The position numbers and the translations under genes were made by a program. From Bacillota bacterium (GTDB lineage Bacteria > Bacillota > Clostridia > Acetivibrionales > DTU013), in NCBI GenBank assembly GCA_023409615.1, contig JAEYRF010000167.1, positions 1-43,744 of the forward strand: a stretch of 43,744 bases of DNA, read 5' to 3'. How positions within the stretch are numbered: the first letter of the stretch is position 1; each line of letters starts with the position of its first letter. Below the pieces are notes generated by a model. The model worked only from the letters and a program-made list of their open reading frames with translations, did no database searches and was not told the DNA's origin. Below are positions 33,422 to 40,985 of this stretch, piece after piece.

Positions 33422-35194
33422 TTACTGGCCTGTCTGGCTTAGCGGCAATCTGACTGTAATCTCAGTCCCAATACCCTCCTGGCTGCTGATGGTGATGATC
33501 CCGGAATGAGCTTCCACAATCTCCTTCGCAATAGAAAGGCCAAGGCCTGTACCTCCCAATTCCCTGGAACGCGCCTTGTCTACTCTGTAAAATCTTTCAA
33601 AAATCCTGTTCAAGTCACTTTCGGGTATACCGATACCGGTATCTGCCACTTTAAAATATACATCATTTACGATCTTTCCGATATAAACTGTAACAGTACC
33701 TCCTTCAGGTGTATACTTGATAGCATTGCCAATGATATTAAATACCACCTGCTCCAGTCTGCCATAATCGCCCTGGATATCGGGTATCTCGCACAGCACA
33801 AAGCATTCAAGTGTCTGCTTCTTGGACTTAGCTTCCAATTTCATTCTTTCAACAGAACTCCGAACCAGATCCTCCAGTGAAATTGTCTCAAAACTCCACA
33901 TCATTTGCTGATTGTCCAATCTGGAAAGCTGCAGCAGGTCCTTTACAAGCCTTGTCATCCTGTCAGCCTCAGAGTTAATAACGTCAAGAAAGCTCTTCGT
34001 TGTATCTCTATCCTCCATTGCCCCGTCCAATAATGTCTCCGAATAGCTTTTGATGGAAGTCAGCGGTGTTCTCAGTTCATGTGAAACATTTGCCACAAAC
34101 TCCTTACGCATATTCTCCAGCCTCTGCTGCTCCGTAATATCCTGCAGTACTGCTATAACTCCTTCAGGATTCTTCTCCTTGTCAGTAAAAATTGCAAATT
34201 GCACTCTGACAGTTTTCTCATTAATGGAAATATTCATCTCGGTAGACTGCCTGGTATGAAGATACAGAACGTCTTCCACACAATAATTGAATCCAAAACG
34301 CGAGCAATACTCAGCGAAATTGTTCAACCTCTCCTCTACACCCAGAAGACGATCGGATGCAGGATTGGTATGAATGATCTCTCCCTCCAGATTGAATGCA
34401 ATTACTCCATCTGTCATATAATTCAGAATGGTTTCCATTTTACTTTTTTCGCTGGATATCTCAACAATATTCTTTTTCATACTGCCGGCCATATAGTTAA
34501 AGGTCTGAGTCAGCTTTCCAATCTCATCATCCGATTTCACCTCAAGTACTTGTCCAAAATCACCGCCTGCTATACTTCTCGCCTTATTCATGAGCTTAGC
34601 CAGAGGCACGGTAATAGTACTTGAAAGAAAATATCCGGATATAAAAGCGATCACAATTCCTATTGCTATACTGGTGTAAATAATATCATTGAAATAGCGG
34701 GTGATTTCTGCCCAGTCGTCCTTATAGTATCTGAAATACAGAATAAAATCACCGACAGGCTTGGCATAGTCAAAATAGCTGATGTCGCCATAGCTTTCGA
34801 GAATCCTTTTATTATCATCTTCACCGGACAAGGCCTGTAAATAATTATCCGAAGCCAGAAGTGCATTCAATGCGGCTGCCGGATTATCCAGAAACTCTCT
34901 ATCGTTAGTATCCAGGATTGTACCATCTTTATCAGTAATGGTGTAATATCTGTATTCAAGATTAGTCTGAAAAACACTTTCATTGGTTTTCAGTTCTTCG
35001 CTCAAAATCAGCTCATCTATGGGACCATTAGAAAGTGTCAAATAGTTGAATCCATCCTCAACCCTTTTGACAAAGTTATCATAATATTTTGTTTCGATTC
35101 TGCTGTTTAGAAATAGCCAGATAGGAATAACAAGGCAAAATGTAATCAGGCAAAAAAACCCTACCAGCCTCCACTGTAAACTTCTAAAGATCAT
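33422..35194 (-). CDS. walK: Sensor histidine kinase WalK
   Basis: 590 residues. Membrane helices at about 10-30 and 172-192 flank an extracellular sensor domain of about 140 residues. A HAMP domain runs about 192-245 (TVPLAKLMNKARSIAGGDFGQ), a PAS domain about 250-355 (MTDGVIAFNLEGEIIHTNPASDRLLG), and the HisKA region carries the phospho-acceptor His372 in FVANVSHELRTPLTSIKSY. The ATPase has NIIGNAIKYTPEGG, DTGIGIPESD, FERFYRVDKARSRELGGTGLGLSIA. It phosphorylates WalR in response to wall status. It starts four bases after walR ends. Confidence 0.94.
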   Translation of the reverse strand: MIFRSLQWRLVGFFCLITFCLVIPIWLFLNSRIETKYYDNFVKRVEDGFNYLTLSNGPIDELILSEELKTNESVFQTNLEYRYYTITDKDGTILDTNDREFLDNPAAALNALLASDNYLQALSGEDDNKRILESYGDISYFDYAKPVGDFILYFRYYKDDWAEITRYFNDIIYTSIAIGIVIAFISGYFLSSTITVPLAKLMNKARSIAGGDFGQVLEVKSDDEIGKLTQTFNYMAGSMKKNIVEISSEKSKMETILNYMTDGVIAFNLEGEIIHTNPASDRLLGVEERLNNFAEYCSRFGFNYCVEDVLYLHTRQSTEMNISINEKTVRVQFAIFTDKEKNPEGVIAVLQDITEQQRLENMRKEFVANVSHELRTPLTSIKSYSETLLDGAMEDRDTTKSFLDVINSEADRMTRLVKDLLQLSRLDNQQMMWSFETISLEDLVRSSVERMKLEAKSKKQTLECFVLCEIPDIQGDYGRLEQVVFNIIGNAIKYTPEGGTVTVYIGKIVNDVYFKVADTGIGIPESDLNRIFERFYRVDKARSRELGGTGLGLSIAKEIVEAHSGIITISSQEGIGTEITVRLPLSQTGQ

Positions 35195-35198
35195 CGCC

Positions 35199-35897
35199 TT
35201 ATTTTTCCTGCCTGCTGAAATAATAACCTACTCCCCGCTTAGTCAAAATATACTCGCAGTTGGAAGGATCCCTCTCCAGCTTTTCCCTGACCCTTCTTAT
35301 GGTAACATCAACTGTTCTCACGTCACCGTAATACTCATAGCCCCAAACCTTTTCCAACAGGTTTTCCCTTGAAAAAATCTGGCCGGCATGCATTGCGAGG
35401 AATTTGACAAGTTCGAACTCCCTGAGTGTCAGCTCTATGCTTACGTCGCCCCTCTGAACCTCATATCTGTCTACATCTATATACAGGTCTCCGCACTGGA
35501 TAAAGGAACTCTTTGTAACAGCTATCTCTTCCAGGGATGTCCTTCTGATATTCGACTTGATCCGCGCCATCAGTTCACGCTGGCTGAATGGCTTTGTAAT
35601 ATAGTCGTCCGCACCAAGCTCAAGTCCGAGAACCTTGTCCACTTCCTCTTCCTTCGCTGTAAGCATTAAAATAGGCGTAGATAAACTCTGCCTGAGCTTT
35701 CTGCACACTGTGAACCCGTCCATCTTCGGCAGCATGACATCCAGTAATATCAAGTCCGGTTTCTCACTGAGAGCAAGCTCAATGGCTTGCTCCCCGTCAT
35801 AGGCCTCCACAGTAGTAAAGCCTTCTTTAACTAAATTGAATTTCAAAATATCTACAATATTTTTCTCGTCATCAACGATCAATATTTTTTTACTCAC
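35199..35897 (-). CDS. walR: Response regulator WalR, OmpR/PhoB family
   Basis: 232 residues. The receiver domain has acidic Asp9/Asp10, phospho-acceptor Asp53 (LILLDVMLPKMDGF), Thr in LMLTAKEEE, and Lys in ADDYITKPFSQREL. The winged-helix DNA-binding domain has VQRGDVSIELTLREFELVKFLA and YYGDVRTVDVTIRRVREKLERDP, then RGVGYYF. The recognition-helix region DVRTVDVTIRRVREKLE is the WalR/PhoP type, so the TGTWAH direct repeat should be its site. It is the first gene of the wal cluster and has a promoter at 35983-36010. Confidence 0.95.
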   Translation of the reverse strand: MSKKILIVDDEKNIVDILKFNLVKEGFTTVEAYDGEQAIELALSEKPDLILLDVMLPKMDGFTVCRKLRQSLSTPILMLTAKEEEVDKVLGLELGADDYITKPFSQRELMARIKSNIRRTSLEEIAVTKSSFIQCGDLYIDVDRYEVQRGDVSIELTLREFELVKFLAMHAGQIFSRENLLEKVWGYEYYGDVRTVDVTIRRVREKLERDPSNCEYILTKRGVGYYFSRQEK

Positions 35898-35960
35898 TAT
35901 ACACTCTCCCTCATCTTCATTGTGACAATATCAAAGCAGTCCAATTCCGCCGGAGAAAAA

Positions 35961-36010
35961 CAATATCCTCAGTCATGATGATATTATATCATTAAAAGAA
36001 GGTAATGCAA
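35961..36010 (-). promoter_or_regulatory. walR promoter overlapping palindromic element copy C
   Basis: On the minus strand TTGCAT (36010-36005), a 16-bp spacer and TATAAT (35988-35983) preceded by TGA. TGATATAATATCATCAT (35991-35975) matches the arms of copies A and B at all but one position, and the partial inverse TGAGGATATTG lies at 35971-35961. The inverted repeat thus spans the -10 and the likely start site. Confidence 0.7.
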
Positions 36011-36037
36011 AGGTACGCAACAAGCGTTAAATAATGG

Positions 36038-37186
36038 CTATTTTGTGTCAAGTACAACAGGATCGATATAAAGTTTGAAGGCTTGGAGTGCAACATAATA
36101 ATCCAGCCTCGCGTTGTCGTAATTGATCAGTGCAGTATCCCGCTCGCCCTGCGCTCTTAAGAGGTCAAGATACGTTGACATCCCGAGATCATAACGCTTT
36201 TGCGCGATTTCCAGCAGCCTGACCTTTTGCTCATGTTCCATCTTCTTTATCGTAACATCATCTTTCTGATTCAAAAGATTATTATAATCAGATCTAACCT
36301 TCAGTTCAACGGCCACTTTCTGGTCACGAATGGAGTAATCACTATTCAGCAGACTGTCCTCCAGCGTATCACACTCATCCGGTCTATAGTAAGAATACTG
36401 ATACAGGATGTCATATTTCGTTTTTGTTATCAGTTTATCAGTTTCCAGCTTTGCTACATCATGTGAAGCGGCGACAACCTCCTCAGCAAGCTTATCAATA
36501 GAGTCGATTCTCAAATCCTCCTCAGGCAATACGGAGGCGACCAGGGTAACCGTCGTATCAAATGCCAGCCCTAGCCTTTCATAAAAGTTGATATACAGGT
36601 TGTCAAGGTCTCTCTCATAAGTTTTCAGCATTGTTTGTGCATCATTCACCGCAATCTCATAAGATAAAAGTATTGTTTCAGTCCCCAGTCCAGCCTCGAC
36701 TTTCTTTGCCATTGTGTCATATTCTAACATTGCTCTGTTGATCACACTCTTCTGGTTATCTATATACTTCTGAACCTGCAGTATCTGGTAATAAAGCATT
36801 ACAACGTCGTTCCTGAGCTTCTTTTCATAGTTCTGCTTCTGCCATTTCAATTCAGTCAATTCTGATTGCCTTTGCAGCGGATAAAGCAGTTCCTCATTTT
36901 TATTTGAAACATGTTGAGCATCTGTACTCCAGTACTTCTCAGGTGCCACTTTAGATGTGGCGACCGCCATATTGAGCCTTCTCTCAGCCAATTTGATTTT
37001 CTCATTAAATAGCTTTAACGATGGGCTGGTTTCCACTGCAACATCGATTGCCTTCTGAAGTGAATATTTTACTGGCCTGCTCGCAGCACCCCATACAGTC
37101 ACTGATGACAAACATATTATAACCGCTGCCATACTAATACTTACCAGCATTTTCAGCCTACTTATCCAATTTATACTTTTAAGCAT
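36038..37186 (-). CDS. TolC-fold (outer-membrane-efflux-like) exported protein
   Basis: 382 residues. A signal peptide or anchor ends near residue 33. The mature part has the two-fold OEP pattern: YSLQKAIDVAVETSPSLKLFNEKIKLAERRLNMA near the start, KVEAGLGTETILLSYEIAVNDAQ in the middle, and RYDLGMSTYLDLLRAQGERDTALINYDNARLDYYVAL at the end. It is nearly all long helices and, at 382 residues, shorter than the usual 450 or so of outer-membrane TolC; I see no room for the beta-barrel inserts. AGGAGG lies in the tail of the preceding gene, with a 1-bp gap. It ends 140 bp before walR. No pump or adaptor gene is next to it. Confidence 0.8.
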   Translation of the reverse strand: MLKSINWISRLKMLVSISMAAVIICLSSVTVWGAASRPVKYSLQKAIDVAVETSPSLKLFNEKIKLAERRLNMAVATSKVAPEKYWSTDAQHVSNKNEELLYPLQRQSELTELKWQKQNYEKKLRNDVVMLYYQILQVQKYIDNQKSVINRAMLEYDTMAKKVEAGLGTETILLSYEIAVNDAQTMLKTYERDLDNLYINFYERLGLAFDTTVTLVASVLPEEDLRIDSIDKLAEEVVAASHDVAKLETDKLITKTKYDILYQYSYYRPDECDTLEDSLLNSDYSIRDQKVAVELKVRSDYNNLLNQKDDVTIKKMEHEQKVRLLEIAQKRYDLGMSTYLDLLRAQGERDTALINYDNARLDYYVALQAFKLYIDPVVLDTK

Positions 37187-37187
37187 A

Positions 37188-38468
37188 TCAATATCCTCCT
37201 GACGCCGGTGAATAACCCGGACCTATCCCACTAGCCACTTCCAGCTTATATACCGCATTGTTGTTATCCCTGATTGCCTTATTGCAGCCCAGTCTTGCCT
37301 GTACCTTGGAAATCTCAACATTCCAAAGCTCTGACAAATTTATCAGGCCTTTCTCATACTTCAATGAAGCTTCCTTATATTGTCGCTCTGCATTCTTATG
37401 CTTTGCCAGTGCAATACTGTAGTCATGCTGCTTAAGCTTAACATCATGATATCCGGAATAGATATCGGCAGTTACATCATTGATCGCCTCGTCATAGACG
37501 ATCCTCTTCTCTTCGAGCGACATCGAGGATTCCATCCTCTCACTTAACAGCTCATTTGAGATATATTGCTTTATGATATCGTCTTCCCTCTGTTTTACTT
37601 GCAGATCCATCTTTGCAGTCAATACTTCAGAACGGTTGGCAAGAGCTTCCCTTAGAAGAGCAGGATATGATTTTGTCGTCTTTATTTTCTTTTCATCATC
37701 ATACTGTAATACAACATCCTGCTTCAGAGATACGCCAATCTGCTGCTTTAAGGACATCATCATATTATTAAGCGATCTCTTCAGCTTTTGAATAGCAAGT
37801 CTCTGCTTCTCCAACGAACAATCCGACAGATACTTGTTTATCTCCGAGATCAAGCCTTGATTGTATTTGACAAGCATCTGCTCATTCTGCTTGCACATGT
37901 TGACGTGCAACTCCTCTTGCAGTAAAATTGCATCCTGCATGTCAATAATACCATCAAAAAGCTGTTTTACCCCTATCTTAATCGAAGCCGCAAGAACCTC
38001 CCTATTCGTTTTCAGATTCTTGAAAGCTCCCCAGGCTGAGTAATGCGGAAAATCCCGATTCTTAATAAATTTTTCAAACAACTCCTGTTGAGAATATACC
38101 GGAGGTTTTGGACCGAACGCATACTGATAGCCGAGTAATTCATAATGCTCATCTATAGTAAGAGTGGTTCCATTTTGCTTCTTTTCATAAAGCCTTTTGT
38201 ATGTGTCCAATATATCCAGTTGCTGCTGTATGCCATTGCTCATCTCCATTAATTCATTCTGCTGTTTCCACAAAGCTTCCATCTGCTGCTCTATAACTGT
38301 TACCTGGTGACTGTATGCAACGGCCATGTTCATACAATCTTCCACACTTATACTGATGGTTTCGCCCGTTTCTGCAGTCGCTGTATTTAATGTGTCTTCA
38401 GCATATGTATCAATCGGAACTATAAGCAGTGTTATCATAATTGATATAACAAACGCTATTTTTTTCAA
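37188..38468 (-). CDS. Second TolC-fold, coiled-coil exported protein
   Basis: 426 residues from a TTG start with GGGGGGTGG upstream. A signal peptide (IAFVISIMITLLIVPIDTYA) ends near residue 23. The mature part is long helices (VTVIEQQMEALWKQQNELMEM, LQEELHVNMCKQNEQMLVKYNQGLISEINKYL) with a second repeat EASLKYEKGLINLSELWNVEISKVQAR. The RY/KYxxGLxxxxxL pattern occurs twice, as in OEP proteins. It is more divergent than its neighbour, into which it leads with a 1-bp gap. Together the two could form a heteromeric helical tube or wall-spanning scaffold; the function is not known. Confidence 0.7.
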   Translation of the reverse strand: MKKIAFVISIMITLLIVPIDTYAEDTLNTATAETGETISISVEDCMNMAVAYSHQVTVIEQQMEALWKQQNELMEMSNGIQQQLDILDTYKRLYEKKQNGTTLTIDEHYELLGYQYAFGPKPPVYSQQELFEKFIKNRDFPHYSAWGAFKNLKTNREVLAASIKIGVKQLFDGIIDMQDAILLQEELHVNMCKQNEQMLVKYNQGLISEINKYLSDCSLEKQRLAIQKLKRSLNNMMMSLKQQIGVSLKQDVVLQYDDEKKIKTTKSYPALLREALANRSEVLTAKMDLQVKQREDDIIKQYISNELLSERMESSMSLEEKRIVYDEAINDVTADIYSGYHDVKLKQHDYSIALAKHKNAERQYKEASLKYEKGLINLSELWNVEISKVQARLGCNKAIRDNNNAVYKLEVASGIGPGYSPASGGY

Positions 38469-38494
38469 TAAACTTCCACCCCCCTGCTTTCCAA

Positions 38495-38542
38495 TAAAAA
38501 TACAGACTATATCAATATACGCTTGCTCCCTGATATAGTCTG
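38495..38542 (-). terminator. Intrinsic terminator between the SLH/Ig gene and the TolC-fold pair
   Basis: On the minus strand CAGACTATATCA and TGATATAGTCTG pair exactly over 12 bp, with a 16-nt loop, followed by TATTTTTATT. Only 26 bp separate it from the TolC-fold gene's start, so the pair must use read-through or a promoter inside the hairpin region. Confidence 0.75.
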
Positions 38543-38560
38543 CAATAAAAGCTTAAGATA

Positions 38561-40825
38561 TCACGAACCAAGATTTACTTCAATTGAATTTGATCCATCT
38601 GCCTTCGTTCTAATATTCACACCGGAATAGTCCTTCAGGGAATCAAACCGAAGTGTATACTTTTTATCAAATTCCAGAGAATCAAACTTAAGAATCATTG
38701 TCGTAGCATTATATAATGTCACTGTGGATGGAATTCGAGAAATCAAAGCGCCTCCATCCTCATTTTCAAGAATATAATTTGTATTTAGCAAATTAGGCAC
38801 ATCCAATGCAATTTCCTTATTGAAAGTAACTCTAATAGCATCAGAAGAGATTATCACTGCCTCTGACATTACCGGTTTGGCCGTAGAGGATCCATTTCCA
38901 TTAAAGCCCTCTTCAAGTATCTGCGTAGAGCCATTTCCCATGTAATCAAGCAAAGACGGCATCACTCGCAGCTTGTATGTTCTGGAACCATCTAAAAGCT
39001 TATCTGCAGGCAAAAATATCTTTATCAGATACGGATTGGTTGCGGCATCATAGTACGTCTTGATAGGATATGCTACATAACCGCTGTGTGTAATACCGGT
39101 AACATTAAAATTTGATGCCATTGCAGCGGAAGTCTTATCAAGAGGCCTGTCAAAAAATACTGCAAGCGTCCCTGCATCAACAGGTGAAACATTAATGATT
39201 TTGAAAGCTGTCTTATCCGGATAATAACCGGCAAAAGTGTAGCTTTTCTCTACAATAGATGATTGTCGGGTAACATCATACATTTGGTTAATCATAATGT
39301 TGTAATTCTTTGTCTTGTCAAGAATAGTAGAAAGCGTCAGAAAAACGCTTTTCCCCAGCGTATCTCCATCACTGCTTACCACCGCTTTACTAATACTAAT
39401 GGGAGCACCATTACTATCCGTAATATAGTAGCTGAAAATCTGCTGTGCAATCGTCGGATTAATCTCCATATTGAAATCAACCTGAAGTGTTCTGTTATTA
39501 ATTGCAGCCAAATTTGTAAGCTTAAACTCTTCACTTATAGTATCAAGGCCTTTAAACCTTATACTATCACCCAACATTTCATTGAGCTTTACCCCATAAG
39601 CACTGCTCAGGCTTCCGGCAACCTTTAATTCATAATCTGCACCACTGACAAAAGCCGTATCTTTTAGTGTTATTCTAACAGCGTTACTTACTGAGCTAAT
39701 CAGCTTCACGCTCATTGTCTGAGCACTTCCATTGACGATCATACTATTGTCTTGGTAGATTGAATAATTTGAAGCAATTTCACTGTTTAAATTGATGGGC
39801 TGAGTAAAATATAAATCCACAATGTTTTTACTAACTGCCTCAGCTTTACTAATTCTAAAGAAGTCTGATTTTAATTCCAGGCTTCTGTAACCGTCAAATG
39901 ATCCAAAAAGCCTGTCCGTTACATTCCCCTCTAAATCAGTTATGTTAAGGATCTCAACCGTGTAGTTCTTGTCTGGAACTTGGTTAGAAGTGTCAAGAAT
40001 AATCTCATCGGCTACCTGTGATCCAACCACCGTATTCAGCTCTTTCATTTGGTCCATACTCTCATATATAGTTATATTGTCACTCGTTATCGGATTAATG
40101 TATTCATTGAACTTAATTGACAATTTGTTTTTTCCTATCGGTGTAATCAATACTATTTCTGTGACTGTATTATCACTTAAAAATCCTGCCTGTACTGCAA
40201 TTTCCTTTGTGATAACACCCTCTGCAATAATTGAAAGTATTTGTTTGTGTTGTGTTAATTTATTCTCCTTTGTCAGCGCATTATATAACACCTCAATAAC
40301 ATTCTCGCGTATGTATTGATTATTGTCCGTCACTTTGCTGATATAAGCAGAATCCGTCACAATACCTGCGTCATATGCTGTCTGATAAACATTACTCCAT
40401 GTAAAGTCCTCTCCATATATGTAGCCAAGCGCACACAAGACCATTTTCAGGAATGACTTCTCGCTGATAGGATCGTTAGGTTTAAAATTGCCATCCAAAT
40501 AGCCTACAAGAATTCCCTGTTCTACACAATAGCTCACATATGGCGTAAACCAGTCTGTGCTCTTCACGTCGGGGAAATTAGTTATACTATAATTCTCACT
40601 ATTATTGAGAACATGATTTTCCTGTCCAAGAAGCCTGACTATAAAGGTAGAAGCTTCGCTCCTTTTTAACTGCCCTTCCAGATTGTAACCCGTGCCGCTG
40701 CCCTTCAGTACAGAAACCATACTCAGCGCATCTGCTTTGCTATCAATGTCCTGCTCTGCATATGCCGGCATTGCGACAATAGATAGTATAAAAATGGCCA
40801 CTAAAATAATCCGCAAATATTTCAT
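38561..40825 (-). CDS. Secreted SLH protein with repeated Ig-like domains (paralogue 1)
   Basis: 754 residues from ATG 40825, chosen because AGAGGT lies six bases upstream. A signal peptide ends near residue 23. SLH-type segments cover about 25-200: LKRSEASTFIVRLLGQE, FPDVKSTDWFTPYVSYCVEQGILVGYLDGNFKPNDPISEKSFLKMVL. From about 215 onward are beta-rich repeats built around TPIGKNKLSIKFNEYI and similar (KAEAVSKNIVDLYFTQPI, NNRTLQVDFNMEI), resembling the SbsA-type bacterial Ig-like domain (Big_5). It would be attached by its SLH repeats to wall polymer and be part of the S-layer or surface coat. It is clearly paralogous to the gene at 40986-43259. Confidence 0.85.
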   Translation of the reverse strand: MKYLRIILVAIFILSIVAMPAYAEQDIDSKADALSMVSVLKGSGTGYNLEGQLKRSEASTFIVRLLGQENHVLNNSENYSITNFPDVKSTDWFTPYVSYCVEQGILVGYLDGNFKPNDPISEKSFLKMVLCALGYIYGEDFTWSNVYQTAYDAGIVTDSAYISKVTDNNQYIRENVIEVLYNALTKENKLTQHKQILSIIAEGVITKEIAVQAGFLSDNTVTEIVLITPIGKNKLSIKFNEYINPITSDNITIYESMDQMKELNTVVGSQVADEIILDTSNQVPDKNYTVEILNITDLEGNVTDRLFGSFDGYRSLELKSDFFRISKAEAVSKNIVDLYFTQPINLNSEIASNYSIYQDNSMIVNGSAQTMSVKLISSVSNAVRITLKDTAFVSGADYELKVAGSLSSAYGVKLNEMLGDSIRFKGLDTISEEFKLTNLAAINNRTLQVDFNMEINPTIAQQIFSYYITDSNGAPISISKAVVSSDGDTLGKSVFLTLSTILDKTKNYNIMINQMYDVTRQSSIVEKSYTFAGYYPDKTAFKIINVSPVDAGTLAVFFDRPLDKTSAAMASNFNVTGITHSGYVAYPIKTYYDAATNPYLIKIFLPADKLLDGSRTYKLRVMPSLLDYMGNGSTQILEEGFNGNGSSTAKPVMSEAVIISSDAIRVTFNKEIALDVPNLLNTNYILENEDGGALISRIPSTVTLYNATTMILKFDSLEFDKKYTLRFDSLKDYSGVNIRTKADGSNSIEVNLGS

Positions 40826-40866
40826 AATAATACCTCTTTTCTCTTGTAATAGCTGCACCTAGAATA

Positions 40867-40872
40867 ATTATA
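40867..40872 (-). promoter_or_regulatory. Extended -10 of the SLH/Ig paralogue 1 gene
   Basis: On the minus strand TGCTATAAT, about 42 bp before the ATG. The sequence 17 bp upstream is TGTTAA, a weak -35. Confidence 0.5.
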
Positions 40873-40940
40873 GCAGTATATGCCGATAATTAACAGATAT
40901 TAGACTGCGTGTTTTTCTAAAATGTTCCTGCATCAATACA

Positions 40941-40976
40941 AAAAAGGCGGGAAACCATTTCGGCATCCCGCCCTTT
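40941..40976 (-). terminator. Terminator after SLH/Ig paralogue 2 gene
   Basis: On the minus strand GGCGGGA and TCCCGCC, extended by AAA/TTT pairs with one bulge, with a 13-nt loop and followed by TTTTTTG, 10 bp after the stop codon. Confidence 0.88.
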
Positions 40977-40985
40977 ATATATCAT

